From Vibrio ostreicida (GTDB lineage: Bacteria; Pseudomonadota; Gammaproteobacteria; Enterobacterales; Vibrionaceae), in NCBI RefSeq assembly GCF_013074385.2, contig NZ_JABEYA020000015.1:1-61061 (forward strand): a stretch of 61,061 nucleotides of DNA. The letters run 5' to 3'. Each line of letters starts with the position of its first letter. The first letter of the stretch is position 1. Under the pieces are notes generated by a model, which saw nothing but the letters and a program-made list of their open reading frames with translations, ran no database searches and was not told the DNA's origin. Positions 34,575-43,928 of this stretch are shown here, one piece after another. The position numbers were made by a program, and so were the translations under genes.

Positions 34575-35882
34575 TTAGCGATTATTTTCTTTGAAGTTAT
34601 TCACAGTCGTTGCGACACTTTCCGCTCCAGTGTAGATTTCATCCATGGTCAGAGAAACGTCTTGAATCCTTGCATTGGCTTGTTCTGCTATGTCATTCAC
34701 GTTATGCATAGTGACCGTCACTTCTTTTGTTAACGATAGGTTCCGGCTCACTACCTGAGTGATTTCTTCTGTCGACTCTGATGTTCGTGACGCGAGTTGT
34801 CGCACCTCATCCGCCACCACTGCAAACCCTCGCCCTTGTTCTCCAGCACGGGCGGCTTCAATAGCCGCATTTAAAGCGAGCAAGTTTGTTTGTTCGGCAA
34901 TGCCGCCAATCGTTTTGACGATTTCAGACACGTCAGTGGATAACGAAGTCAGCTCTTCGATCTGACCGATGGACGCGGTGAGGCTTGTCATCATATTCTG
35001 ATAGATGTCGACGGTGTTCTTAAGCACCTGATTACCCTCTTGCGCCACCTGAGAGGTTTCGACAGCGGTGCTGTAGGCGACGTTCGCTGCATCAGAAATC
35101 GCGAGTTCTCGAGTCACGTCGGCAGTAATGTCGGAAGCAAATTTGACGACTTTATACACCTTGCCTTGTGGATCTTTCACTGGGCTGTAAGAGGCCTGAA
35201 TCCATAAGTTTTCTCCGGAGCGTGTTTTACGTAAAAACCGCCCTGAAAAAGACTGACCACGGGCCAGATCTTGCCAAAAGTTTGGATGGTCTTGATAAAA
35301 CTCGTCGAAGCAAAACATGCGATGGTGCTGATGTTTGACTTGTTCAAGTGTATAGCCAAGTGCGCCGAGAAAGTTGTTGTTGGCGTCAATGATGGTGCCA
35401 TCTGGATGAAATTCAATCACAGCAAAATTTTGATGTAACCCAACAATTAGATCTTGTTGAGCTTGAGCTTGCTGGACTTTTTCTGTGACATCATTGGCTA
35501 TCTTTATGACTTTGACGACATGATCATCTGCATCCAAAACAGGGAAATAGGTGGCTTCAATAATAATGAGGTCACCAGACTTGTTGTATCGTTCAAATGT
35601 CCCAGATTTGCTTTGCCCACGTGCTAGGCTCTGCCAAAACTGTGTGTATTCTTGTTTGCCCACATCGTGTTTGGCACAAAAAATTCGGTGGTGTTGACCG
35701 ACAATTTCATTCAGTTGATAGCCCATTGCCTCAAGGAAAAGGGGACTTGCTGTTACAACATGCCCTGTTGGATCAAATTCAATGGTGACCAACGAACGGG
35801 TCAGAGATGTGAGCACTTGCTCATTGTTAATATGGCGGGATGACTCTGACGCATCCACATTGCTCTGCTTAAATGGCCACAT
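34575..35882 (-). CDS. soluble chemoreceptor with two PAS domains (BdlA-like)
   Basis: A 435-residue methyl-accepting chemotaxis protein without membrane segments. Two PAS domains (about 25-140 and 145-260) each carry [16 protein letters not shown] / [20 protein letters not shown] and PV-x-D repeats ([40 protein letters not shown]). The signalling tip has [20 protein letters not shown] and [15 protein letters not shown]. The order PAS-PAS-MCP matches BdlA, a biofilm-dispersal chemoreceptor of Pseudomonas, and Aer-like sensors. It probably senses redox state or a bound cofactor. No CheWA-binding pentapeptide is seen at the C-terminus. Ligand unknown. Confidence 0.9.
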   Translation of the reverse strand: MWPFKQSNVDASESSRHINNEQVLTSLTRSLVTIEFDPTGHVVTASPLFLEAMGYQLNEIVGQHHRIFCAKHDVGKQEYTQFWQSLARGQSKSGTFERYNKSGDLIIIEATYFPVLDADDHVVKVIKIANDVTEKVQQAQAQQDLIVGLHQNFAVIEFHPDGTIIDANNNFLGALGYTLEQVKHQHHRMFCFDEFYQDHPNFWQDLARGQSFSGRFLRKTRSGENLWIQASYSPVKDPQGKVYKVVKFASDITADVTRELAISDAANVAYSTAVETSQVAQEGNQVLKNTVDIYQNMMTSLTASIGQIEELTSLSTDVSEIVKTIGGIAEQTNLLALNAAIEAARAGEQGRGFAVVADEVRQLASRTSESTEEITQVVSRNLSLTKEVTVTMHNVNDIAEQANARIQDVSLTMDEIYTGAESVATTVNNFKENNR

Positions 35883-36051
35883 AATTCCCTCTTAATTATT
35901 AACAAAAGAATCAATATAGTAACAAATGTTTTGGGGAGTCAAGGTGAGTCTGGGTGAAATTTTGGTTATTTATTCAAAAAGGATTGGTAAACCAGTGAGT
36001 TAAGGCCGCTTACTGCCCCCTCGCTAAACTGAGGTGTGCGACCTACATGGC

Positions 36052-36366
36052 TTAATTGTTATAAAATATGGCCAACCAGATGGTTTCTACCTCTTTGTCG
36101 GTGTAGCTGACCCTGTGTTTGGTGTACGCCGGAATATTGAGGGTGTCGCCCGCTTTGAGTTCGACTTCTTCACCATGAGTGTATTGGAGGCGGGCATGGC
36201 CTTTGAGTACGACGACCCACTCATGTTCAGCTTGTTCGTACCAAAAGTCGGCGGGGGACTGTTGACCTTTTGAGACGATGCGTTCAACACGAAATTGTGA
36301 CCCTGTCAACAGATCATCGACCACCTCTTCTGCTAGAGCGTTTGGTAAGGGATGGAATAGGTTCAT
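36052..36366 (-). CDS. cupin-domain protein
   Basis: A 104-residue cupin. The first cupin motif is partly visible in the EWVVVLKGHARLQY and EVELKAGDTLNIPAYTKHRV segment, which gives the second motif with its Pro and His. Its ATG overlaps the Dabb stop by one base (TGATG), so the two are translationally coupled. Likely a small metal-binding enzyme or sugar-binding fold protein; the reaction is unknown. Confidence 0.82.
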   Translation of the reverse strand: MNLFHPLPNALAEEVVDDLLTGSQFRVERIVSKGQQSPADFWYEQAEHEWVVVLKGHARLQYTHGEEVELKAGDTLNIPAYTKHRVSYTDKEVETIWLAIFYNN

Positions 36367-36668
36367 CAGGCCGACACGGTATAATCAAAAACAATAATAT
36401 CTTCAAGCAGCGGCCTGAAAAGTGATTTCAACTGGTCGTGATCTGGGTGGGGTAAGTAACGTTGGCGCGCGGCTTCATCAGCAAACGTCATCATAACACA
36501 ATGAGTGTAATGTTTATTTTTGCCTTCTGGGCTGTCGTTTTTCCCCCATTCTGTATCCACAACCCCTTCGATGGTTTGGGGCATTGACAAAAAGCTTTCT
36601 TTAAGGCGTGCGATATGTTGCGGGTCAGCATTGTCTTTAAATTGAATAAGCAAAATATGTCGTATCAT
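36366..36668 (-). CDS. Dabb (stress-responsive A/B barrel) family protein
   Basis: A 100-residue protein of the Dabb fold: MIRHILLIQFKDNADPQHIA at the start, then IEGVVDTEWGKNDSPEGKN and HCVMMTFADEAARQRYLPHP, the usual family blocks. It has the normal length when started at 36668, where ATG opens MIRHILL; longer upstream frames give no homologous residues. It is coupled to the cupin gene downstream. Dabb proteins are stress-associated or act in polyketide cyclisation elsewhere; its function here is not known. Confidence 0.85.
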   Translation of the reverse strand: MIRHILLIQFKDNADPQHIARLKESFLSMPQTIEGVVDTEWGKNDSPEGKNKHYTHCVMMTFADEAARQRYLPHPDHDQLKSLFRPLLEDIIVFDYTVSA

Positions 36669-36786
36669 TGATTCTTGAATCCGTATCGTATTTATTGGCC
36701 TGATTATCACAACTAAGGATATTCTGTGGAGGTAATCAGAATATCCTTGTTCGTCAATTGGGTACAGGTCGATTTCGACAAAGTCG

Positions 36787-37200
36787 TTATATTTTGTCGA
36801 TTTGTGCTTTGAGCTCGACCACATTACCCTCTGGATCCTCAATATACACAGACTGGCCAAATCCTTGAGCACCGTAACGCTCTGCGAAAGGCTGATGGGC
36901 AACCTGATGCTGTTTTAAGAAGTCAATCATTTGCCTTTCCTCGATGGCGGCGATTTGCAGGCAAAAATGGTCTACGTTGCGGCCATTTTGCTGGGGTGCC
37001 TGTCCCCCTAACTGACCTAATTCGCTATCGACGGTCACGATATCGATCAAGGCGCTGCCAGCTCTAAGTTGTGTTAATCCGAGTTCTGGTAACTCCCGCT
37101 CAATCGGACAGCCAAGGATGTTCTGATAAAAGTGGAGCATTTTGTTTAGGTCTGTCGTCCGCAGAACAAGATGATCCAGTGCCTGAACCTCAATCATCAC
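36787..37200 (-). CDS. VOC (glyoxalase/extradiol) family protein
   Basis: A 137-residue vicinal-oxygen-chelate protein. LDHLVLRTTDLNKMLHFYQN, VDHFCLQI and the terminal GQSVYIEDPEGNVVELK are the paired beta-alpha-beta signatures, with His, His and Glu as likely metal ligands. Possible as a glyoxalase-like or dioxygenase-like enzyme, or a resistance protein; the substrate is not known. Starts at 37200 or 37197 are both ATG. It precedes Dabb and cupin genes by 118 bases on the same strand, possibly one unit. Confidence 0.87.
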   Translation of the reverse strand: MMIEVQALDHLVLRTTDLNKMLHFYQNILGCPIERELPELGLTQLRAGSALIDIVTVDSELGQLGGQAPQQNGRNVDHFCLQIAAIEERQMIDFLKQHQVAHQPFAERYGAQGFGQSVYIEDPEGNVVELKAQIDKI

Positions 37201-37313
37201 ACCCTCCCTTTGTTATTGAGTTTAATGGCGCGGGGATAGTAAACCCTCACATTTGGAGCGAGGACTTGTGTCTATTTTATGGTAACAGCGAGCCCGCCCA
37301 TGATGACCCATTA

Positions 37314-38771
37314 TTACCCTGTCTTACAGGGTGATTCTAGTCGTTTCTTGAGTTGTTGGTGGATAAGTTCAGCGAGTAACTCAATCCCTGTATGCCATTC
37401 CGTTGTTTCTTCAAAATGGGCGCAGCTTAAACGGATACACTGGCGAAATTGTCCTGAGGTCGAGAAGACTGTACCGGGAAAAATACTGATACGACGGCGA
37501 CGGCATGCCTGATAAAGTGCGAAACTGTCCAAGTGTTGGGGTAAGGTTAGCCATACCAGAAAAGACCCTTGTGGTTGAGAAAGATGATGCTGGCAGCGCA
37601 ACTCAGCGTATTGATCGAGCGCTTGGGTGAGCAACAGGCAAAACCGCCGGATATTGTGCTGGTACATCCGTTTCATTTTACTGATATGTTGACGATATTT
37701 TCCCGTGGCGAGAAACTCACTGACGGCAGACTGAATTAAGTTGGAGCTGCCCATATTTTCGCACAGCAAGTATTTTTCAATGACACTGTGGTACTTACCC
37801 GAGAGGAGCCAACCAATACGCAGTCGGGAGTCGAGCATTTTGGATAAGGAATTCACATAGATCACTCTGTCTTGGTTATCGAGCGTTTTCAGTGGTAAAA
37901 GCCCATCGTCAAATGCCAGCGCCCCAAAGACATCGTCTTCAATGATGGGAATATCGCGCGATACAGATAACAACTCAATGCGTCTTTCAAGGGGTATCCG
38001 TGCGCCAGTGGGGTTGGCGAAGTTGGGCGTGATCAAAATGACACGAATCGGCCATTCTTCGATAGCGTGCTTGAGAGCTTGAGGGTCCATGCCACGACGA
38101 ACACAGCTCGCCACTTCAACCACTTTCAGCCCCAAGGATTCCATTAGGAGCAAATTTCCAAAATAGCATGGTGATTCTACTGCGACGATATCTCCTGGGC
38201 GGGTCAGTGCGCGCAGTGCGAGGCTGATTGCCTGCTGAGCACCTTGTGTGACAGCAATGGCTTGTGAATGCGTTTTCACACCTAATTCGCGACTCATTTT
38301 CGCCAGTTGCTTGATCAGTAGCGCATTGCCGGGGGGGAGTTGATAGTGGCTGGGCATATGGCTTTGAGCGCGGCTTTGGCGTCCGATTTCGGCGTAAAGG
38401 CTTTTAATAGCGGGCGCATCAATATTGGGATGCGCCGACCCAGTGGGGAGCCGCTCTTTACTTTGTGGGTAGCTCAGAATCTGCTTAGAGAGCGAAAGCA
38501 GATCAACAGAGTGCGGGCTATGGTGTTCATTAGACAGCGGTTGAGGCGGAAGGACCCGATAGCCAGATTTAGGCACGGCGTAAATAATGTCGGCGGCTTC
38601 CAATTCCTGATAAGCCCGGATAACGGTATTTTTACTGACATTGAGATCGCGGCCCAATTGTCGAATGGACGGCAATTTATCATCAGACTGAAACACACCC
38701 TGAGAGATGGCTTCAACAATATACTGCTCTACCTGAGCGAATTTGTTGAGTGAAGACTTATCTGTACCCAT
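37314..38771 (-). CDS. MocR-family regulator (GntR + aminotransferase fold)
   Basis: A 485-residue regulator: winged helix of the GntR type at 1-75 (KLPSIRQLGRDLNVSKNTVI, RAYQELEAADIIYAV) fused to a fold-type I aminotransferase domain. The PLP-binding Lys is in YVNSLSKMLDSRLRIGWLLS, and VESPCYFGNLLLME, TPNFANPTG and IIEDDVFG are further PLP-domain blocks. MocR proteins sense PLP or amino acids. It is divergent from an EamA transporter with repeated TATCTGT boxes between; it probably controls it. Confidence 0.9.
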   Translation of the reverse strand: MGTDKSSLNKFAQVEQYIVEAISQGVFQSDDKLPSIRQLGRDLNVSKNTVIRAYQELEAADIIYAVPKSGYRVLPPQPLSNEHHSPHSVDLLSLSKQILSYPQSKERLPTGSAHPNIDAPAIKSLYAEIGRQSRAQSHMPSHYQLPPGNALLIKQLAKMSRELGVKTHSQAIAVTQGAQQAISLALRALTRPGDIVAVESPCYFGNLLLMESLGLKVVEVASCVRRGMDPQALKHAIEEWPIRVILITPNFANPTGARIPLERRIELLSVSRDIPIIEDDVFGALAFDDGLLPLKTLDNQDRVIYVNSLSKMLDSRLRIGWLLSGKYHSVIEKYLLCENMGSSNLIQSAVSEFLATGKYRQHISKMKRMYQHNIRRFCLLLTQALDQYAELRCQHHLSQPQGSFLVWLTLPQHLDSFALYQACRRRRISIFPGTVFSTSGQFRQCIRLSCAHFEETTEWHTGIELLAELIHQQLKKRLESPCKTG

Positions 38772-38811
38772 TAAAAATACCCTATCTGTGCCTTTTGTGA
38801 CTATCTGTTCC
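38758..38811. promoter_or_regulatory. three direct repeats of TATCTGTNCC
   Basis: TATCTGTACC near 38759, TATCTGTGCC at 38783 and TATCTGTTCC at 38802. The first overlaps the MocR start codon, the others lie in the divergent promoter region. Such direct repeats fit the tandem binding of MocR regulators. Confidence 0.6.
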
Positions 38812-38857
38812 TAACTAGAGTAACGTCAATGACAGAGTGAACGCTAGAGGTTTGGAA

Positions 38858-39766
38858 ATGTTAGTGAGATGGGTCCCATTTGTTTTTGTTGTTTTATGGG
38901 CTTCGGGTTTTGTTGGCGCGAGGTTGGGTTTGCAATATGCTGAGCCTGCAACCTTGCTGACGATTCGTATGATGGCAAACGTAGTGATGTTTTTCGTTCT
39001 GGTCCACGTATTGGGCCGAGCTATCCCACGCAAAGGGCCGTTTTTTCATAGCTGTGTGGTGGGTATTTTTATCCATGGTTTTTATTTAGGCGGCACTTAT
39101 ATGGCGATTCATTTAGGAATGCCTGCGGGGCTGAGTTCGTTACTGGTTGGCCTTCAACCTATCTTTACGGCGGTGTTATTGGTTGTGTTTACCCGAGAGC
39201 GTTTTGTCTGGTCGCAATGGATGGGACTTGCATTGGGCTTTGTTGGTATTGGCCTTGTTTTATTTGGAAAAGTTCAATGGCAGTTGGAACAACACAAACT
39301 GTTGGCGATTGGCTTTTGTCTACTGTCTCTAATAGGGATCACTCTCGGGACCTTGTACCAACGACGCTTTTGTCACGGGGGGGATAAACTCGGCAGTGCG
39401 TTGGTGCAGTATATGGCTGCGGGCTGTCTTTTCCTCCCCTACGCTTTGCTAAATGAGAGCATGCAGGTCCATTGGACAATAGAATTTATGATGACCTTGG
39501 GCTGGTTGGTGGTCGTCCTGTCAGGCTTCGCGGTGTTGTTGCTTTTGTATATGGTGGAACACGGCGCGGCTTCTAAAGTGGCGTGTGTCTTTTATTTGGT
39601 CCCTCCTGTGACAGCGGTTCAGGCTTGGTTGATTTTCGATGAATCATTTGATAGATGGGGAATGTTAGGGTTTATGTGTGCGGCGATGGCTGTTTATCTT
39701 GTTGTGAAAGCCCCGACATTCTCACGTTTGGGTCGTTCTGAACGACCGCTTGGCGCAGAAAGGTAG
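38858..39766 (+). CDS. EamA-family transporter
   Basis: A 302-residue inner-membrane protein with ten predicted transmembrane helices in two EamA repeats (WVPFVFVVLWASGFVGARLG at the start; LVVVLSGFAVLLLLYMVEHG in the second half). Probable exporter of amino acids or metabolites. ATG 38858 after GAGGTTTGG is preferred to an upstream GTG at 38837. The divergent MocR gene is the likely regulator, so an amino acid or vitamin B6 related compound may be the cargo. Confidence 0.85.
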   Translation: MLVRWVPFVFVVLWASGFVGARLGLQYAEPATLLTIRMMANVVMFFVLVHVLGRAIPRKGPFFHSCVVGIFIHGFYLGGTYMAIHLGMPAGLSSLLVGLQPIFTAVLLVVFTRERFVWSQWMGLALGFVGIGLVLFGKVQWQLEQHKLLAIGFCLLSLIGITLGTLYQRRFCHGGDKLGSALVQYMAAGCLFLPYALLNESMQVHWTIEFMMTLGWLVVVLSGFAVLLLLYMVEHGAASKVACVFYLVPPVTAVQAWLIFDESFDRWGMLGFMCAAMAVYLVVKAPTFSRLGRSERPLGAER

Positions 39767-39888
39767 GGCTAGAGAGCGTGTTGGTGAGCGGCGATCGCCG
39801 AGACGGTATGCACATAATTTGTCTAAGCACTTTAGAACTCATCGATGGTGGACTAGATTTAAATCAGAATCACCAATGGAAATGTGTT

Positions 39889-40671
39889 ATGAAGGTAAGC
39901 TCATTAATTTCTTCAGTGATGGCAACACTGCTGATGTGGTGGCCGACTGTCTGTTTTTCAGAGGCAACAAAGGATTTGCGTGAGCTCTCCTTTTTTACCG
40001 AATCCTACCCGCCCGCCAATTATTTAAAGGACGATAAGATTTCTGGCTATGCGGTCGAGATCCTACTTGCCGCCAGTAAAATCGTGGGCCAAGAAATAAA
40101 AATGTCCCAAATTACTTTGCAACCTTGGGCTCGTTCTTATCGCACCGTTTTAACTCAGGGCAATACGGTGCTTTTTTCGACCACGCGGTCAAACCACCGA
40201 GAAAAACTATTTAAATGGGCTGGCCCGATTGCCGACACAGAAATTGTTGTGTTTGCGCGTAAGGATTCCAATATTTCAATCAACAGTGCGATGGATATGG
40301 CCAATTACCGAATTGGCGTGATTCGTGATGATATTGGCGAACAAACGCTACTCACCATGGGGATGCCCAGAGACGCAATGCAAGAAGCCAACTCGGTGAC
40401 TCACCTCGCTGAACAACTGATGAAAAAGCGAGTGGATTTGCTGGTATATGCTCACAAGGCGGCCATTTGGTGGTCAAAAAAAGCTCAAGTTGACCCTGGT
40501 TTGTTTGAAATCGTGTATGTGGTCAGAGAGGGGCATGTGTATTTTGCCTTTAATACCAAGGTGCCGGATGAGACGATAGAGAGATTACAGCAAGGGATCG
40601 ATAAACTTCACAGTACCAAGGGCCCTTCCGGTAAGAGTTTGTATCAGGAAATCATGGATAAATATCTCTAG
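39889..40671 (+). CDS. periplasmic solute-binding protein (family 3 type)
   Basis: A 260-residue protein. The start at 39889 gives a signal peptide (MKVSSLISSVMATLLMWWPT, ending FSEA); the frame extends 37 codons upstream but without a signal. Fold blocks are FFTESYPPANYLKDDKISGY, ILLAASKIVGQEI, WAGPIADTEIVVFARKDS and YRIGVIRDDIGEQTLL, typical of the PBPb-like amino-acid-binding family. No permease or ATPase is nearby, so it may be an orphan binding protein feeding a chemoreceptor or a distant system. It follows EamA by 122 bases. Ligand unknown. Confidence 0.83.
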   Translation: MKVSSLISSVMATLLMWWPTVCFSEATKDLRELSFFTESYPPANYLKDDKISGYAVEILLAASKIVGQEIKMSQITLQPWARSYRTVLTQGNTVLFSTTRSNHREKLFKWAGPIADTEIVVFARKDSNISINSAMDMANYRIGVIRDDIGEQTLLTMGMPRDAMQEANSVTHLAEQLMKKRVDLLVYAHKAAIWWSKKAQVDPGLFEIVYVVREGHVYFAFNTKVPDETIERLQQGIDKLHSTKGPSGKSLYQEIMDKYL

Positions 40672-40706
40672 GGGTGGACAGGGGCTGAAGAGGTCACGTA
40701 AAAGTC

Positions 40707-41255
40707 TCAGACTTTGGCGTTTTTCACAAAGTAGGGGTTGTCGAACTTCTTCTCTGGTCCTATTTCAGATTTGACTAATTTGTTCCAGAGTTGGGCATCA
40801 AAGCAACTTTTAGGAATCGATGGATAAAGGGTTTCCTCTTCTTCGCGGGCATAGTTTAAGAATTCTTTTTTCTTAATTTGGTTGTATTTTCTCGCCACAC
40901 GATTGTGCTTGTCGACCCATTCACGTTTAAACTTTTCCAGCGCGGGTTGAGCTTGTTCCAGAGGAAGTCGTGCCAGATAAATGCGTTTGTAAGAGACTTT
41001 TCGATCCACCATTGTTCTCATGGAGGTCTGAATATATTTGCCATGATTGGTTATCGAGATATCGTTCTTTTCGAACAGTTGAATACGCCACCCCGTCGGG
41101 AAAAAATCGGACTGGCGGTACTGTTTGTTCCGCACTTCAATGGCTTGGTGCATCACCAAATCAGAGGTGCCGTTAAAGGTTTGCTGCCACTTAGCGATAC
41201 GTATTTGTATTGCGGTCGGCAAACGGTAGATATGAGTAAACTTATCTTTGTCCAT
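40707..41255 (-). CDS. hypothetical protein
   Basis: A 182-residue soluble protein rich in Lys, Arg and aromatic residues, with a likely helical C-terminal half (LEQAQPALEKFKREWVDKHN). I do not recognise the family. The phrase RIYLARLPLEQAQ and the Cys in IPKSCFDAQLWNKLV have no known meaning to me. No signal peptide. It is convergent with the solute-binding gene and divergent from the Amt-kinase fusion. Confidence 0.55.
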   Translation of the reverse strand: MDKDKFTHIYRLPTAIQIRIAKWQQTFNGTSDLVMHQAIEVRNKQYRQSDFFPTGWRIQLFEKNDISITNHGKYIQTSMRTMVDRKVSYKRIYLARLPLEQAQPALEKFKREWVDKHNRVARKYNQIKKKEFLNYAREEEETLYPSIPKSCFDAQLWNKLVKSEIGPEKKFDNPYFVKNAKV

Positions 41256-41533
41256 AAATGGGTACGCATTGTTTTTAATAATGAAAAACGCGGTTCCAAG
41301 GCGTGATTAGGGAAGCCCTTTAACATAGAAACCGAGAGGCGACATTGTCATCCAAGATGCCATTACTTTACTGAATTCCATTCCAAGCTACCACATTTTC
41401 TTGGTTAATTTCTAGTAAATAACTGTAACGGCTTAAATATACGTTTCGACGATCATTGAGGATTAGGGAGGCTAGGAATATACAATCGGCTAAGCTTAGA
41501 GTTAGTCGTTTTAAGAGATCTTAAAAGTTCAAT

Positions 41534-43813
41534 ATGCAAGATATAGAATATACCGCACTTCTGTGGTTATTGGTCTGTACATGCATTGCTTTTTTTATGC
41601 AGGCGGGTTTTACCTTGGTCGAAACAGGGTCTATTCGGGCAAAGAATTCCGTCAATGTGGCCATGAAAAACCTCGCGGATTTTATTGTGGTTACAGTGAC
41701 GTTCACGTTCGTTGGTTTTCCACTGACCCAGGGCAGCAGCTTCTTCTCGTTTGAAACATTTCCCGTACATCAAGACCAATACCCTATTTTATTGTTTAAT
41801 TTGATGTTTGTGACCACGGCCGCGACGATTGTTTCTGGTTGTGTGGCGGAAAGAATGAGTTTTCGCGGATACATATACGCGTCTGCGTTTGTTGGGGTAG
41901 TCACGTATCCGGTGGTGGCTTACTGGACCTGGAACCCTAACGCGTGGCTCTATGTTCTTGGCTTTCATGATTTTGCAGGTGGTGCTACGGTGCATGTAGT
42001 TGGGGGAATGCTCGGCCTGCTAGGGACTATGATCATTGGGTCGCGAAAGGACAGGTTTACCCACACCAAAAACGTCAATGAAATTCCTTCCTATAATCAC
42101 ACCCTAGTCACGCTTGGCGTCTTTCTGATGGTTTTTGCTTGGCTGGGCTTTAACGGCGGAAGTCTATACCAGTTTGATGAACGGGTTTCGACGATTTTGT
42201 TTAACACCCTACTATGTGGAACGATCGCAGGATTCTGTACTTTGTGTATGGTGCATAGACGTAAACATGTCCCCGTATTTGTGGTTCTTAACAGTGTGCT
42301 AGGTGGATTGGTGATAGTGACATCGTGCGCAGATGTCGCGAGGACTTGGGATGTTGTCGTCCTAGGTGTGATGGCTTCGTTTGTTGTGCGTTACGGCGAT
42401 CAATGGCTGATTCGATGGCGCATTGATGATCCGGTCGGGGCGATCCCCGTCCACCTTTTTTGTGGAGCGTGTGGGGTGGTATACACTGCCTTGTTGCTGA
42501 ATACCTCTTCTAGCGTGTTCTCTAACCTAGGTGTTCAAGCTTTTGGTCTGGCGATTATCCTCTTATGGACTGGGCTTAACGCTTATGTGTGCTTTCGTTT
42601 ACTGAAGTTTTTTAAACTCGACAGAATTTCGGAAAAAGATGAGCAACTGGGGTTAAATATTTCTGAGCACGGCATCAAAATGAGTTGGCTGGAGACACTA
42701 AGAGTTATAGAGAATATCAGTCGTGAAGGCGATTATTCAAAACGAGTCCCTGTTGAAGTGGGCACGGAAGCAGGCGATGTGGCGCAGTCTTTTAATCACC
42801 TGATGGATCGTCTGGAGTCGAACATTCAGGTCTTGCATAAAGTCGCCAAGGGCAAATTAGAAGATATCAATATTGTTCCGAGCAGTGATAAAGACATCAT
42901 GGCCAATTCATTGTTTACCATGATTGATTGCTTACGTTCGCTCAGAGATGAAGTCGAAGATGAAATAGGGCATCAAGCTCAACAATTGGAATCTAACGAG
43001 CACTCGATTCAGACCTTGATAGAGAAGTTTAAATCTTCAAAGGATCAACTCATGGAAGCGGAAAAAATGTCCGCTTTGACAGGCATGGTGGTGGGGGTTG
43101 CCCACGAACTGAACACGCCGTTGGGCATTTCGGTCACCAGCTTGTCTATTCTTAGCGAAAAATTGAACAGTATTGAGAAGAAATTTAGCGATAAAAGCAT
43201 GACGACCGATGATCTGAGTCAGTTTCTCAATATTGTTACGGAGTGCCTAGATCTGCTCACCAGCAACATTGAGCGCTCGGTTGCTTTGGTCAGTAAGCTC
43301 AAACAGGTCAACCAGAAAATGAGCGGTGAAGCGCCCACGCTCATGCTACTGAAACAGACCCTCGATGAAGCGATCTTACATGTATCGGACACCTTGAAAC
43401 AACATCGCATTGAGGTTGAATTGCAATGTGATGAGGCGTGGCAGGTGTTTTTGCCCGTTTTTTCCTTGCAGTGTGCGGTAGAAGAGCTGCTTATCAATAG
43501 TGCCCTCCATGCGTTTGGTGAAGACAAAGTCAGTGACGACAGACGTGTTACGATCACGGCTCACAACCGAGGTGACGATATCATCATCACGATTGAAGAC
43601 AATGGCGTTGGGATCTCGGTGGACCATAAAAAGAAAGTCTTTCAACCATTTTTTACCACACTCAGAGCGAGAGGAGGGACCGGTCTGGGCTTGCACATGG
43701 TGTACAACATATGCACTCAAAAATTAAGGGGCACAATAGAGTTGCACAGTGAAGTGGCCAAAGGGACGACCTTCATTCTTTGTTTAAAAAACAGTGCTAA
43801 TAACGACGATTAA
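41534..43813 (+). CDS. ammonium transporter-histidine kinase fusion (Amt-HK)
   Basis: A 759-residue fusion. Residues 1-360 are an Amt/AmtB-type channel with about eleven helices; FMQAGFTLVETGSIRAKN, SGCVAERMSF and the pore histidines H154 (GATVHVVGG) and H307 (VHLFCGACG) are kept. A HAMP-like linker (375-430) and coiled coil lead to a kinase core with H524 in VAHELNTPLG, N-box EELLINSALHAF and G-boxes DNGVGIS and GTGLGLHMV. There is no receiver domain and no adjacent response regulator. Amt-kinase fusions are known in a few bacteria, where the Amt part senses ammonium; that is the likely job here. ATG 41534 opens the Amt domain. The missing partner is unidentified in this window. Confidence 0.92.
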   Translation: MQDIEYTALLWLLVCTCIAFFMQAGFTLVETGSIRAKNSVNVAMKNLADFIVVTVTFTFVGFPLTQGSSFFSFETFPVHQDQYPILLFNLMFVTTAATIVSGCVAERMSFRGYIYASAFVGVVTYPVVAYWTWNPNAWLYVLGFHDFAGGATVHVVGGMLGLLGTMIIGSRKDRFTHTKNVNEIPSYNHTLVTLGVFLMVFAWLGFNGGSLYQFDERVSTILFNTLLCGTIAGFCTLCMVHRRKHVPVFVVLNSVLGGLVIVTSCADVARTWDVVVLGVMASFVVRYGDQWLIRWRIDDPVGAIPVHLFCGACGVVYTALLLNTSSSVFSNLGVQAFGLAIILLWTGLNAYVCFRLLKFFKLDRISEKDEQLGLNISEHGIKMSWLETLRVIENISREGDYSKRVPVEVGTEAGDVAQSFNHLMDRLESNIQVLHKVAKGKLEDINIVPSSDKDIMANSLFTMIDCLRSLRDEVEDEIGHQAQQLESNEHSIQTLIEKFKSSKDQLMEAEKMSALTGMVVGVAHELNTPLGISVTSLSILSEKLNSIEKKFSDKSMTTDDLSQFLNIVTECLDLLTSNIERSVALVSKLKQVNQKMSGEAPTLMLLKQTLDEAILHVSDTLKQHRIEVELQCDEAWQVFLPVFSLQCAVEELLINSALHAFGEDKVSDDRRVTITAHNRGDDIIITIEDNGVGISVDHKKKVFQPFFTTLRARGGTGLGLHMVYNICTQKLRGTIELHSEVAKGTTFILCLKNSANNDD

Positions 43814-43928
43814 ACGATACCTCATTCACGTCAATGGGTTCAAATTGTAAACAGAATGCCGCAAAACATTAAACAGCTTGTCACTTTTCATCGGGACACT
43901 GAGTCAGTGTGAAACGAACACGGGTGTG

